From positions 62,001 to 126,000 of the forward strand of contig SJRY01000022.1 in assembly GCA_011319805.1 (NCBI GenBank): a stretch of DNA of 64,000 bases. Reading direction: 5' to 3'. Within the stretch, counting starts at the first letter, position 1, and every line of letters begins with the position of its first letter. This document shows, in pieces, positions 20,741 to 31,860 of the stretch. This DNA comes from Macrocybe gigantea. Its lineage: Eukaryota > Basidiomycota > Agaricomycetes > Agaricales > Callistosporiaceae. A model generated the notes under the pieces. It worked only from the letters and a program-made list of their open reading frames with translations, was not told where the DNA came from and did not search any database. The position numbers were made by a program, and so were the translations under genes.

Positions 20741-23556
20741 TCACTTATGCACGACTACGACGGTTTCCGAAGGATTTCCTTTTATCCGTGGCACAGCACC
20801 ATACTCACGAATAGAGCATGCCGACGCCGAGTCATCGTCACTCTCCGACGTCGTCTCGTCACTCGGGGCATGGTGTTCTCCCAGGTGTTTGTCCGGGATC
20901 TTGGAGGGCAGTGAAGCGGAGGTCATCACGCAAGAACCTAGATTAGAATACGCACCGGCAGTCTGCTGAGATACGCCATAAGGGATGCGCAGGCGGCCAG
21001 CGTGAAGACGGACTTTATGCTCGTCGCGTAGGCGTCCCTAACGATTCGCTGCAGATCGGGAGGGAGCTCCCCAATGAGGCGCACCGAATGGCGGATGCGC
21101 ACGATGAGCTACGATAGAACGCACACGCGAGGAATGGTGCAGGACATGGGGTTCAAATTTGCAAGTCGACCGATGTGGAGCGAGCATACCTCAGCTGCGT
21201 CGGGTGCGTGGATATTCTTGTACAGCTGCGCGTCAAGCTGGGACTGGAAGATCGCGGACGCGGTCGCTAGCCCCCAACCTGGCCTGCATGTCCGGGTAGA
21301 TAGATTGCATGTTGGAAGGTAGGCCATGTACTCACCTAGGCCCCGGAGTAGCTGAGCGAAGCCGGTGCCTATCGCCATTTGAGACTCGGGCAGGTGTGCC
21401 ACCAGAGCGACTGAAGGAATGGTTGACTCACAGTGAGGGAAGCAACGCACGGAGACTACCTAGCGGACGTACTGTACATCGTCTGTAAGACTATGGCGTT
21501 GCCGAAACCCAAAGGCATCTGGACATTAGAATAGTCGGCTAGTGCATACTTCGAAGAACGGTCAAGAAAAGGCACGTACGATGCTCATCCATAGATGTGC
21601 TGGTCCGGAGCTTTCGTTCATGTGCAAGAGCAGTAGCGCAGCGAGGAAAGGGAGACAGCCGAATGTCATGTTGAGGGTTTTGTATGTCCCTGTCCTTCGC
21701 ATCATCCACCTGGGACAAGAGTTTCCGTTAGCGACTGGCATTAGAACGACGGACGACCTACCCGGCGAAAACTGAGCCAGTGGATATGCAAACGCTGTTC
21801 GGCAGCAAGTGCAGTCCTGAAGACGGCACGACGTGATTGTCTGCAAGCGACCATCTCGAAAGGGAGTGATGCGCGTACCTGCGGTTGATGCTGAAGACAG
21901 CATAACAGTCTGGAACCACATCGGGAAATAATACGTAACGGACACGTTGCAGACAGCGACAAAGGCGTTGCTGAACCCCACGAGAAAGGGAACCTTTTCC
22001 GTCAACAGATGTGGAGGGAGAATCGGCTCAATGGCAACATGGGCTTCTATGAAGAGGAAGGCCAAGAAAAGCACACACGCTGCGATCAAGGTCAGGTATA
22101 CATTCGGATCGGCCCACTTGGTACAATAGTTAGCGTCCTGCGGCGTACCAGGAAGACAATACATACCACTCTGCCTTCATTGTAGTGAGAGTTCAGGAAA
22201 TAGAGAACCGACGCGATCTAGCACGATCAGGTGTCGGAGGTGAAAAAGACAGAAGAAGCACATACTGATCCCATGAGCGTGGCCGTTCCGCCATAATCAA
22301 TCTTTTTGAGAATTTCCTTAGCTGGCGTGCACGATTCCTGACACCACAGACAGCCACATCAACGACATCAGCGCCGGGATATGCATATCGGCTTACAGAG
22401 ATGATGTAGGTAAGATTGTAAGTTGTCAGGGTGAATGATAGCAGGAAGAAGGGGAATTGAAGAAGGAATGCCCATCGCCACCCAAGCCTTACAAAATACA
22501 CAGCGTGAGTGTTCGTTAGCATTTATCTGCGAGAAAGCACACTTCGCACCAATCCGTGATTAATCCGCCGATAGGACCTCCTAAGCCCATTCCTAACTGA
22601 ATGGGTAAAAAGTCATTAGGCGACGAATAGGGCAGGAAAGCAGTATCCGTACGCCATAGAAAATTCCTCCAATGCTCTGCACGAATCCTCGGGACTGAGC
22701 AACGATAGCGCTTGAGCATGGAGCCAATTGCAACAGAATTAACACCTCACTCTGAGATTATACATGTCGCTGGTGACAATCCTGGTGGCCTTTATAGTTG
22801 AGTGACTGGAAAAATGGTCGAGAATGCTTACGAAGCATTTACGAATATTCCGCCGCCACCCAAACCTGAACACTACAAGAACCCGGTCAGGAAAATCGAC
22901 GCAGACGAACATACGTGATGGATTCACGAATCGTGAGGTGATGAGCATCTCCATGCTTGTCGAAAAACCACAGCACAATATGCCAACGCCGGCTAGAATG
23001 ATGGCGGACTGGTTTGCTCTTCGCCTACCCATCACGTCGCATAATCGACCATAGAGAGGTGTGAATGTGCACGTCGCCAGAACATAGCTGGTTCGGACTG
23101 AGCTAACGGCCGTCGTGGTGGTGTTGGCGATACGCACGATGTTCCAACCAAACTGGCTTCATTCGACTTGTGGAAATCAGATGATATGGAAGGTAGCACT
23201 GAAACGATGATATTGAGGATGCTATGAAGCAGGCGAATTCAGTATCACGTGGAGTCCGTACTCGTTGGTACCAGCGTCACTAAAAGCATCGTCAGAAGAG
23301 GGACAGTGAGTGAATGATGTGGATGTCTGACGATTTAATGCCTAGAGTGCGATTAATCAGAGCAAAAAAGAAAATGAGATTCAAGTTGCTCACTCACGGA
23401 TAGGAATTGAGCTATCCAGATACTGATGAGTATGTTTCGTCTTGTTTTTGGGCTGATTTCCAATGGACCGAGTGCTCGAACCGATAGATCACTGGAAGCA
23501 TCATAGCGACCCGTTTCCGAAAATTTCAACAAAGAGTCATGTTCTGTGTACGCCAT
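20741..23556 (-). CDS. DHA2-type MFS transporter 1 (VBA/Fnx-like)
   Basis: Drug:H+ antiporter-2-like major facilitator transporter with about 14 membrane segments. Relatives include vacuolar basic-amino-acid carriers, so vacuolar export or import of amino acids or drugs is inferred only. The N-terminus MAYTEHDSLLKF precedes GPLEISPKTRRNILISIW. The MFS loop motif is GRLCDVMGRRRANQSAIILA, then GLGGPIGGLITD, GWRWAFLLQFPFF, LPPHLLTEKVPFLVGFSNAF, YYFPMWFQTVMLSSASTAG, LPNSVCISTGSVFAG, LGFGNAIVLQTMY and HLPESQMAIGTGFAQLLRG. The gene holds more than ten short introns. The cytosolic tail is acidic and Ser-rich, stopping at 20741. A Met four codons upstream (23568) is an alternative start. Gene 57754-60859 is a paralogue with the same block order and tail position. 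Confidence 0.85.
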
Positions 23557-24248
23557 TTCGAGGCGCAAGGAAATGGATTCGGGAAAACTCAGTCAAAATA
23601 AGCAGACGCAATCAACATGCATTTTTATACGTTGTTCATGGCGCATGAAGACAAAGGCAAATCGACAAGCCAAGACTATGGCAACGGTGCCATGACTCTT
23701 CCTTGAGGGAGACACAGCAATTAAACTTCGTACTTCGTTAGATGCAACAGGAAGGTAACGGCTTTGGATGAAAACGGAAGGAGAGAAGCAGGATAGTCAG
23801 TCTTGGAGCGCCAAGCGGTTTCAGCCATCGCCGATAGTGTGAAGGGTCAGGATAAGCAATCGAATCGGATGGATATATCCTCCCTAGTTTAGCCAAACGT
23901 CGACTTGAAGAGGAAACAAGGTCAGACATTGCAATGAGGGGTTCCAGCGGAAGAGTGCCATGGCACACGCCAAGTCCAAGTATCATTAGGATGCAAACCA
24001 CAGTGGAAACGTTTAGCTAAAAATTGATGATGTCGGAGTGAAAGGGCTTGGCATAGAACGAAAAGGAGGAAAGCAGCCGGGAGCTCTAGAATAGACAGTT
24101 ACAATTGCAAAGCGTAAATAAAATATCGGGTGGTTGACACGTGACAGGATATCGGCACGTGGAAGCGTGACACGACGTGTACTGCTGTTGATCTTGTCTT
24201 GGCCTCACAAAAGTATACCTAGTACTGTCCTTCCGTTCTTGATACTCG
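23557..24248. other. Divergent promoter region between MFS 1 and the Rap1-like gene
   Basis: Contains the minus-strand TATA box at 23622-23629. A minus-strand frame of 87 codons at 23738-24001 has no family features. I found no BRCT-like coding sequence upstream of the Rap1-like start. Confidence 0.5.
23622..23629 (-). promoter_or_regulatory. TATA box of MFS transporter 1
   Basis: Reading leftward, TATAAAAA lies about 66 nt before the ATG at 23556. Confidence 0.45.
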
Positions 24249-27132
24249 ATGGCAACGGCGAGGCACGGCAGAATGCCGTCTGTATATTTTTCTACTCTAA
24301 GAATGAAATAGCCATATAAATGCTGATCTGTTCACAGACGCCACACTACACTCAGGATGACGACAAGCTACTTGCCAAGTACCTTTCGAAATATGCACCG
24401 AGGCCACAAGGTCGTAGCGGAAACTTGGTGTACAAAACATTGGTCGAGGATGTGCGTCAACATGTGTCTTCCATCTTTGCCCCGTTTTTGACGCGTCGCG
24501 ACAGGCTGACCGCAAATGGAGCTGGAGCAAAAATCACACTTGGCAATCATGGCGGGAGAGATATTGCAAAAATAAAGACGACTTTGACCGCGTGATTCGA
24601 AGATATCAACTCAGAAGGACAAGCAGAGCGAATCGACTGACAGGGATCGCGATCGCGGTTCCCCCAATGCTGAAGCTGAAGAGGAGGAACGTTCACCGGA
24701 GCAGTTAGAGCGCCAGCAAAAAAGAAGAAAGAGGAAGGCAGATGACGTCCAGGATGGCCACAGGGACAAGCGAGGGAAGGTGGACGAGGTTTCTGCAGAG
24801 GAGCGTCCCCAGAAAGCCTCGAAAGCAAGCCCTGCCGTTGAATGCTCGATACTTCGCGACATGAAACGACAGAGACTGAGGAAGACGGAGACCGGAATGT
24901 TCCAATGGATAGAGTCGAAAGCAATACCATGCTTCTTTCTCAACCTGATACGTCTGGTATCCGAGGTGAGGACGAACTTATCAGCTCGGTATACTCCTTA
25001 TCTTTACCTTACTTCAGACCAACGTGAAGAACCAGTCGTTCCAACTGAAGACGGAAAAATCTACCCGAAACTAGAAACCCTGTCCCCTCCACAGCTCCCC
25101 GGAGGCTTCGAACCGGATGTTCTTCAATCCTCTGTTCCACTACTCACAGTTGATACACAACGTCGGTCCATTGAGGTCATTATAGAAGCTGAAAAGCAGA
25201 AGAACCCTCTGGCCTAGGTAAAACAACTTCGCCTTCGCGGCGTATGCCGTCAACGACACAACCAACGGTTCAGAGGAAAGTACAGCGACGTAGTAACCAT
25301 GACGAGGATTTCTTCGCTTCTTCCAGCAGTCCCCAGCCGTCAACGACGCGGACTCCGCTGAAATCACAACCTCGCCAGATAGTCGAGGGCCCGTTCCGCA
25401 CGTCTTTCGAAAGTCCGAAACTCGCTCAAGCTTCAGAATCAGAGGGCGTGGATGAGTCTCGGACAGATTTCAAGCCTTCAGCCCCACGAGCGCGAAAGGG
25501 AAAGGGAAGAAATTTCCGAACCACATGTGATTACGATACCCGCAAGCCAGGTCGACCGTCTACTGGCTCTATTCAGAGAACTCGACCACTGCAACTGACC
25601 ACTGCGACCATCACCGAACGCTCAAAGCTCCCCGAATCTTTTGCCCCTTCAGAGCATCATCCTTTTTCTCAGCCACCGACGATGCATCGAATAGTCAAAC
25701 ACCCACCAAGTCAACTTAATAGCCATGTGCCTGTCCTTGCTCCTTTGCCAGCTAGTCGTGCTTCTTCACATGCGGGAGGAACACCGGTTCAATCCGCAAG
25801 CAAGGAAGGCCAGGTTCCCTCATCATCTCGAGCATCAAGTTCCAATTTGCGACCTACAGAAGCTATAGCTGGCCGAAGCGAAGACATGCCACCAAGAGGG
25901 AGAGTGCTCCTCCAGAACCGCTAGACGGCAGTCCCATTCTACGAATGCCATTAACTAGACAAGCAGTCACCAGCTTGGCCGGCCCATCCACTACACGACG
26001 GATCCTGGGTCGTTTTGAAAGCAGCCGTGAAGAAGTTGAACGACCGTCGATGCGCTTTCCTACCCCCGAGAACCCTTTCATTGCCAAGCACGGTCTTGCT
26101 CGTGGAAAGGGCAAGCAGAAAGAGAAAGTTCCTGCCCATACCCTGTTTAATAGGCGTCATACTATCGGCTCTATGGGTTCACATGAACTTCCTCCCTTTC
26201 GGTTGAATGGACGCCAGTCTTTGCCTTCGAGACTCAGTATATCGACTTCGGCATCGACTTCGCGTCAGGGGGTCAACGGAGAAAAAGGGAGTCGTTATTA
26301 CCAGTTGAGGTTGCGGAGGAAGATCGGGCGAAAGTCGACTACCTTGGCATGTCGACGGCCGTAGCTATGATGGCCAAGAATTTTGCGTTTCGGGAAGAAG
26401 TCGTATGGCGTGCTTGGGAGCTGAACGGGAAGCATCGCGAAAACGGAGGAGTTTCTCGGGCGGCTTCGCGCCAAGACTGAGGATGCAGCTGCAGAGATAC
26501 TGGAGGACATGGAGCAAGCCGGGGAGATAGTATTTCCCTCGTACGTTGACGACGACGCTGAGCCGCGGATCAATCTTGCCGACGTCCTTTCGGCACCCGC
26601 TCGAAAATCGGATAGCAGTCCGCTCCATATTATGCCTCCACCTCCCGATGACGATGTCATGTCGGACTACACCCCCCCTCCGTCCTCTCGAGCCGGTCAA
26701 TTGCTGAGACTGGCCAGACAGGGGCGACTGGAAGAAGCGATCAAAAGAGAGGCACGTCGAGCCAGCGGTGCTAATCGCTACCTGCAGAGAATCGATGTCC
26801 CTCAAGAGTCGGTGTCTCGCGATGCGCCACGTCAATTGAAGCCTGGCCGAGATTCACCGACGCCGTCGCCGCGAGGAAGACCCGAAACGCCCAATCAGTC
26901 CACCGTCTTGAGAACAGATTCTTCTCCTTCATCCTCACCTTCTAAGCCGCGCATGCTGAAGTGGACGGCAGAGCTAGAAACAGCGTTCATGTCCGCAAAA
27001 CAAGATGACCTCGAGCGGTTGCGCGAGATTGAGCAGCAGCTGTACCCAGATTTCTTGAGGAGGTGGACGGCGAGCAAACTTGCAAACGTAAAACGACGAC
27101 CCGATTGGAAGCCTTTTGGAAGAAGATCGTAA
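24249..27132 (+). pseudogene. Rap1/TRF2-interacting-protein-like Myb gene, frame interrupted
   Basis: Rap1 proteins bind telomeric DNA or shelterin partners in the nucleus. A first exon from 24249 joins across an intron (GTATAT to CACAG) to TPHYTQDDDKLLAKYLSKY. After a second intron (GTGCGT to GACAG) comes KNHTWQSWRERYCKN, the hallmark of the Rap1-type Myb domain. A long acidic, Lys-rich and Ser/Pro-rich linker with nuclear-type basic patches follows. A helical region around MSTAVAMMAKNFAFREEVVW could be the C-terminal Rap1 fold, and the protein ends RRPDWKPFGRRS. The coding frame changes about six times without usable introns, near 24609, 24841, 25193, 25892, 26284 and 26430. Five behave as one lost base and one as one gained. 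A normal 52-nt intron at about 24967-25018 is present. No BRCT domain is seen. It is either a decayed gene or a real gene with sequence errors; the pseudogene label is provisional. Confidence 0.65.
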
Positions 27133-27318
27133 TCGAGATTTTCCATAAAGAAATCGGGACGAGGTCAAGATCATGGTTGATGCATCCCTATTAACTCTAG
27201 GACGCTTTTTTTCTATAATATCAGCGGACAGTAACGTATTTTTAAAAGCTCAACTGCCTAGTGTATGGCATAGCTAATGCAACGTACAAGTGAATCTTTG
27301 GCACGCAATGATGATCCA

Positions 27319-28237
27319 TTAATGCTTCTCTGTAAGATCTAGCTTGAATTCGACAGCGTCGACTTTCACGATGCCGAACTCGTCTCTTAATGGAAACCTG
27401 CGTTGTTCCACCCATCCGAATTTTCTATAAAGATGCATAGCGGGCATTTGATATTGCGAAGTGCCCAGCATGATATATGGCAGTCTGTGATTGCGGGCAT
27501 GGTCAATAAGGCCTTGGATGAGCATATTCGCAATCCCCATTCGGCGATGGTAAGGAGAAACAACCATTCGTCTGAGTTCTCCAAAAGTGACGCCGTCTTT
27601 GGTATGACAATCTGCACAACCCAGAGATAAAAATCGATGCGCAAGGTGACGAAAGCCGTCTAAGGCAAGGTTCGAAATGACACAAGTGTCACATACCTAA
27701 AGCAGTCGTTCCCACAATTTCACAGCCTGATCCATCTGGCTTTTCATATTCCACGACCCAAAACGCGCTGGATCCTGCCGGCTCAAGGTCGTCACTGTTC
27801 CCAGACGGGACCATCTTGTAGTGTGACGCGATGCTGGAAAGGTCCGCTTTCACACTCGCGTTGCAGTAATCCATGAAGGACTTGGACAGCAGGTATCGAT
27901 ATCCCAGAAACAAGGCGGTCGTGACGCATGACAGAGTTGCGCCGAGGAGAACGTTTCGCGTGGATCTCGAGATGGACAGAGAAGAGAGCAATAAACCCGC
28001 CATCGTCGCTCCGTAGGTGACGTAGGCGGTCGGTTGTGTCAGGTTCATGCGAAGCGCGACGTCGCGTGGTGAATCCGCTAGAAAACGAAATTTAAAAACG
28101 AGAAAGCGACTCAACGATCGGATGAATCGGTGCTCACGCCCATAGGCCATCGCGAGCAAAAAGAGTTTTTGAACTTCACGTGTGTCTTTTTCGCGGAAAT
28201 ACCGCAACCTGAGACCGTCTTTAATCATCGCTCGCAC
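27319..28237 (-). CDS. Membrane-anchored GNAT acetyltransferase A
   Basis: GNAT-family N-acetyltransferase with an N-terminal hydrophobic hairpin, an arrangement like the NAT8 group of animals. It transfers acetyl from acetyl-CoA to an unknown amine or protein. Blocks in order are MIKDGLRLRYFREKDTREVQ, ADSPRDVALRMNLTQPTAYV, hydrophobic segments around GATMAGLLLSSLSI and LLGATLSCVTTALFLGY, AFWVVEYEKPDGSG, DCHTKDGVTFGELRRMVV, the acetyl-CoA loop SPYHRRMGIANMLIQGL, and HLYRKFGWVEQRRF. Two introns interrupt it, near 28078-28137 and 27605-27697, both in phase. The alternative start at 28228 fits copy B better. Its closest relative is the adjacent gene B, with the same exon plan, pointing to tandem duplication. 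Confidence 0.83.
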
Positions 28238-28649
28238 TGAGCACAGGGAATCTTCGTCCTAGATGAGGGGAACGAGAGTGTGAGGTGAAAAAGAATTTAG
28301 TTTGGGTCTGCATCGAAGCGCAGAAGAGTCGGTCAAAAAAATTAGGATTCGTATGATTTTCGATAGGAGTCGTTAGTCATCGCCGTACCGGCGATACGCA
28401 AATATGACCGAAGGGCATCGGTGCTGGTCTGTTTAGCTTTCATCTGCGTTTCCGATGGCGTTGAGTCTAAGCAGCGTAGGAAGATCGATGCGAACCGAAC
28501 TGTGTCATTGGGAGACGCCTCTAGTTTTAAACGATTCGTTCCCAAGAACTGTCAGCTGACTACTAATTCAGAATACGGTACAGTACATTGATGTGCCCTT
28601 TCGCCGTCCGCCCCGATATAAGATAATGCATTTACGAGCAATGTCACAG
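28238..28649. other. Intergenic region between the two GNAT genes
   Basis: About 410 nt upstream of GNAT A. A minus-strand frame of 67 codons at 28342-28545 has no match to the neighbouring genes and looks like chance. Confidence 0.5.
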
Positions 28650-29525
28650 TCATATTGGGATGTCCAGGCGAAATTGAAAGATATCGATTCTTACAAGTCC
28701 CATCATGTCCTTTACTATAAATCGACGCTGCTCGTTCCATCCAAATTTCTTATACAAGTTCACAGCAGCGTGGTGATGCTCCGTCGTGTTCAGAACCACG
28801 TACGGCAGTTGATGCTTCCTGGCATGGTCAAGTAGACCTTGTATGAGAATGTTCGCCACTCCCATTCGTCGATGATAAGGCGAAACTGCCATTCGCCGAA
28901 GTTCTCCGTATGCCACCCCGTCTTGTGTATGACAGTCTAGACAGTTGTGAGATTGAATCCGTCCAATGAATTCCGCACACTGGAAACTTACCTAGAGCTA
29001 TTGTTCCTATGATTTCATAGCCAGATCCCTCAGGCTTTTCATGTTCTACAACCCAAAACGCGCTCGGACCAGATGGTTCAAGCTCATCGCCCATTCCGGA
29101 TGGTGTCAATTTGTAATGGGAAGCGATGTCGGCCAGGTCGGTTTTTGCGGTCGCATGATAATAATTCAGGTAAGATTGAGAGATCAAATAGCGATATCCG
29201 AAAAATGGAATTCCTGCGACGCATAACAGCATCGCGCCGAAGAGAGCGTGTTCGAATGATCGCGTGAAACCCTGAGAGGCGAGCAGAAGACCGGCCAGCG
29301 AAATCCCATACGTGATGCATGAAATCGGTCGAGTCAGGTTTGTCTGCAGAGCTACATTCCGCGGAGAGTCGGCTGGCGAGAAACAACGTCCATAGAAAAA
29401 ACAAACAAGTAAGCAAGGCACCTACGTCCGTAGAGACTAACCAGCAGAAAGAGTTGGAGTATCTTATCTGCATCTTGGCTGCGGAAATAACGCAATCTCA
29501 AATTGCGTTTATCGATGGAGGTCAT
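28650..29525 (-). CDS. Membrane-anchored GNAT acetyltransferase B
   Basis: Tandem paralogue of GNAT A. The start at 29525 gives MTSIDKRNLRLRYFRSQDAD. Then come SPRNVALQTNLTRPISCITY, a hydrophobic hairpin around GISLAGLLLASQGF and FGAMLLCVAGIPFFGYRYL, DIASHYKLTPSGMGDELEPS, AFWVVEHEKPEGSGYEIIG, DCHTQDGVAYGELRRMAV, the acetyl-CoA loop SPYHRRMGVANILIQGLLDH, and LYKKFGWNEQRRF. It ends DIFQFRLDIPI at 28650. Intron positions match those of copy A. The acceptor substrate is unknown. The hairpin suggests attachment to an internal membrane with the catalytic domain in the cytosol, as known for NAT8-type enzymes; this is inference. Confidence 0.83.
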
Positions 29526-30173
29526 TAGAGTCGTTAACCGGAATGGCGATAAAATGAGGACGCTTGGATAGGCTATGCTGCTAGGATTTGGAGATGTACA
29601 TAAGGGGCCCCACCTTTCATTCGAACACCTGGGTCCTGTGGGTGCTGGACCGGAGAACACGGACTATCATCATCATCACCGTCTCGGAAGAACGATTGCG
29701 AGTCAATCATTGCTGCGAAAGTGCTGAAGAGGAGGCGACAGAACAATATCTTCCAGTTTCCCATCATCTTGAGGTCAACGCCAAAGTGCTAGCTCGCCGG
29801 GGAGCCAGATATACATGCCCAACAATATCGTGACCACGTTTCTCCATTCTAATGCAAGCCGATCAAGACCTAACTTGCATAAACATTGAGCGCTATTGAG
29901 CGGTAATTCGTGACCAAGTCGACTCCATATTTTCGGCGGTTCCACGATCCTGTCAACACAGAAGCACAGGTCATTCTAGTCCCACATCAGCTGATTGAGG
30001 GGCTAAAAGTCAGTTTTTGTTAAATTTCCAGGATGGAGGTGATGTCATGGACAATTTGCCTTAAAGGGCGTCGCCTGGATGAACGCCTGAGAATATTGAC
30101 GTGAGCTTCTCGTTCTCTCAGGCAGGTATATAAAGGCAAAGGGAAGCAGTTTGAGCAAAGGCATTGACACAAC
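29526..30173. other. Divergent promoter region between GNAT B and MRJP gene
   Basis: About 650 nt with the TATA box of the MRJP gene near its right end. No gene is seen. Confidence 0.55.
30127..30134 (+). promoter_or_regulatory. TATA box of the MRJP-family gene
   Basis: TATATAAA lies 40 nt before the ATG at 30174, in line with a very short leader. Confidence 0.55.
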
Positions 30174-31722
30174 ATGTTCTCAGCATTGGTTTCCACGTTG
30201 TCGGTTGCATTGATCGCTCAGGCTGTCACCTTTCGACCTCTTCAGGATAAACCTGGTCTGATAGATAGCGGAACGTTCGGTCCCGAGCTGGAGGTGGTCC
30301 ATCTTTTTCACGGTGATGCGCCAATAGGCATAACGGTGAGCAAGTCGGGACGAGCGTTCGTCACTTATAACCGGTAAGCGCCGATGCAAGCTGAAGATGG
30401 CAGCGCTATGTGGTAAAAATTGGAAACACAGAGGAAACTTGACAGCAAGCCCAGCAACTTTGGTCGAGCTGGTGGGTCCAGAACAGGAGGTGCCGTTCCC
30501 TGATCTCGAATTTAATACGCCTCCCGGTGGACTCTTCAACACAAGTTCCGGACGACAACTCGGCTCCAGCGATTCGGCGCACTTCATCAATACCCAAGCT
30601 GCCGTCGTTGACGCCAAAGAGAGGTTATGGGTGCTCGATAAAGGGAGGCCCTCCCCGGGTGGGGATAACACACTTGCTGTACCAGGAGGCCCAAAATTAC
30701 TGGGCTTTGATCTCGAGAGCAACACCACCAAGCCGTTTGTGACCATCACGTTTCCCGAGAATGTTCTCCCGCCCAACGGATATTTGAACGATGTACGGTT
30801 TGATCTTCGACCACAATTGACGAAATCCGGTAAAGGTGTTGCATATATCTCGGACAGCGGTAGGCTAGCGTGTTTCTACTCTTTGTTATGATGAGGTTCA
30901 TTCCAAAGAAATATATCGTAGGTTCGTTTGGAATCATCGTTGTTGACCTCGGGACGGGAAAGTCATGGCGCCATCTCGACAAGCTGCACAGCGTATCCGT
31001 TCGCCCACGTTTTCTGCCAACGTTCTTTGGCGTCCCGACATACGCGTCGACGGCAGGAAACCCTGGCTTCCATTACGAAGTAGCAGGTGGCAGCGGAGGT
31101 TGCGATGGTGCGTCAGCGTCCACAGTAGGAAAACAAGCACAAGTGACAACCTTTTCCAGGTCTGGCCATCGGCGCAGATGGAGAACACGTTTATTTCACA
31201 CCGATTGCCAGCAGAGATCTGTACCGAGTGGAAACGGCAGCGCTGCGCGTCAATCCCGCAGACGATACATCGGCATTTCTTCGCGCCGCTAACAGCGTCC
31301 AATATCTTGGAGAGGTCGGAAATCTGCACCAAATTGCTACGCTTCACGACGCTGACTGCAGGCGCGCAGTTTGGAAGCCAAGCCGACGGCCTCGAGACTG
31401 ATTCCACGGGAAAGATATACCTGACCAGCGGAGAGCACAATGCAATCAATACCTTTGATCTGAAGACAGGACTTGTTTCGCCTTTCGTCCGGTCGCCCAT
31501 TATTGCCTGGCCAGACACTCTAAGGTATGAAGGCGGTCTTGAGTTTTTCGAACGACTGTTAAGCTCGTTTATTACTCTAGTGTCGCGGATGACGGCTTCA
31601 TTTATGCAACGCTGAACCAACTCTGGTTGAGTCCCGGCTTCCAGAACGGTACGGACAAGAGAGTAAAGCCGTTTGCACTTGTCCGAGCAAGAATCAATGG
31701 TGGAAGAGTTAAGCTTGTTTGA
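30174..31722 (+). CDS. Secreted major-royal-jelly/Yellow-family protein
   Basis: MRJP/Yellow proteins form six-bladed propellers; some bind small ligands or act on dopachrome. Fungal members are secreted and uncharacterised. The product opens with a signal peptide (MFSALVSTLSVALIAQAV), then HLFHGDAPIGITVSKSGRAF, NTQAAVVDAKERLWVLDKGR, GYLNDVRFDLR, GVAYISDS, GIIVVDLGTGKSWRHLD, AIGADGEHVYFTPIASRDLY, NSVQYLGE, GSQADGLETDSTGKIYLTSG and VRSPIIAWPDTL. The last exon encodes DDGFIYATLNQLWLS and ends NGGRVKLV. Six introns of about 48-70 nt splice in phase. One uses the acceptor GCGCGCAG at about 31373 (intron of 55 nt), not the nearer upstream AG. The signal peptide and TATA box make the start secure. 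Confidence 0.82.
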
Positions 31723-31860
31723 TGCACTAGTAACTTATTGTAGTTCATGTCTGTGTCACGTCTTGAAGGGAGATGCAGAGCAGGGACGCAAATCACGTGT
31801 AAATAGGGCACATGTCAAGAAAGGACGCGTAAGCACATTCACGTCTTCTTCATCGTTCCA

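Noticed and set aside
24547..24943. Minus-strand frames of 110-127 codons
   Set aside because: Antisense of the Lys/Glu-rich linker of the Rap1-like gene, giving Phe/Leu/Ser-rich nonsense.
25244..25924. Separate gene for the Ser/Pro-rich open frame of 226 codons
   Set aside because: Upstream and downstream frames join to it by single-base shifts and continue the same linker composition, so it is treated as the middle of the Rap1-like gene.
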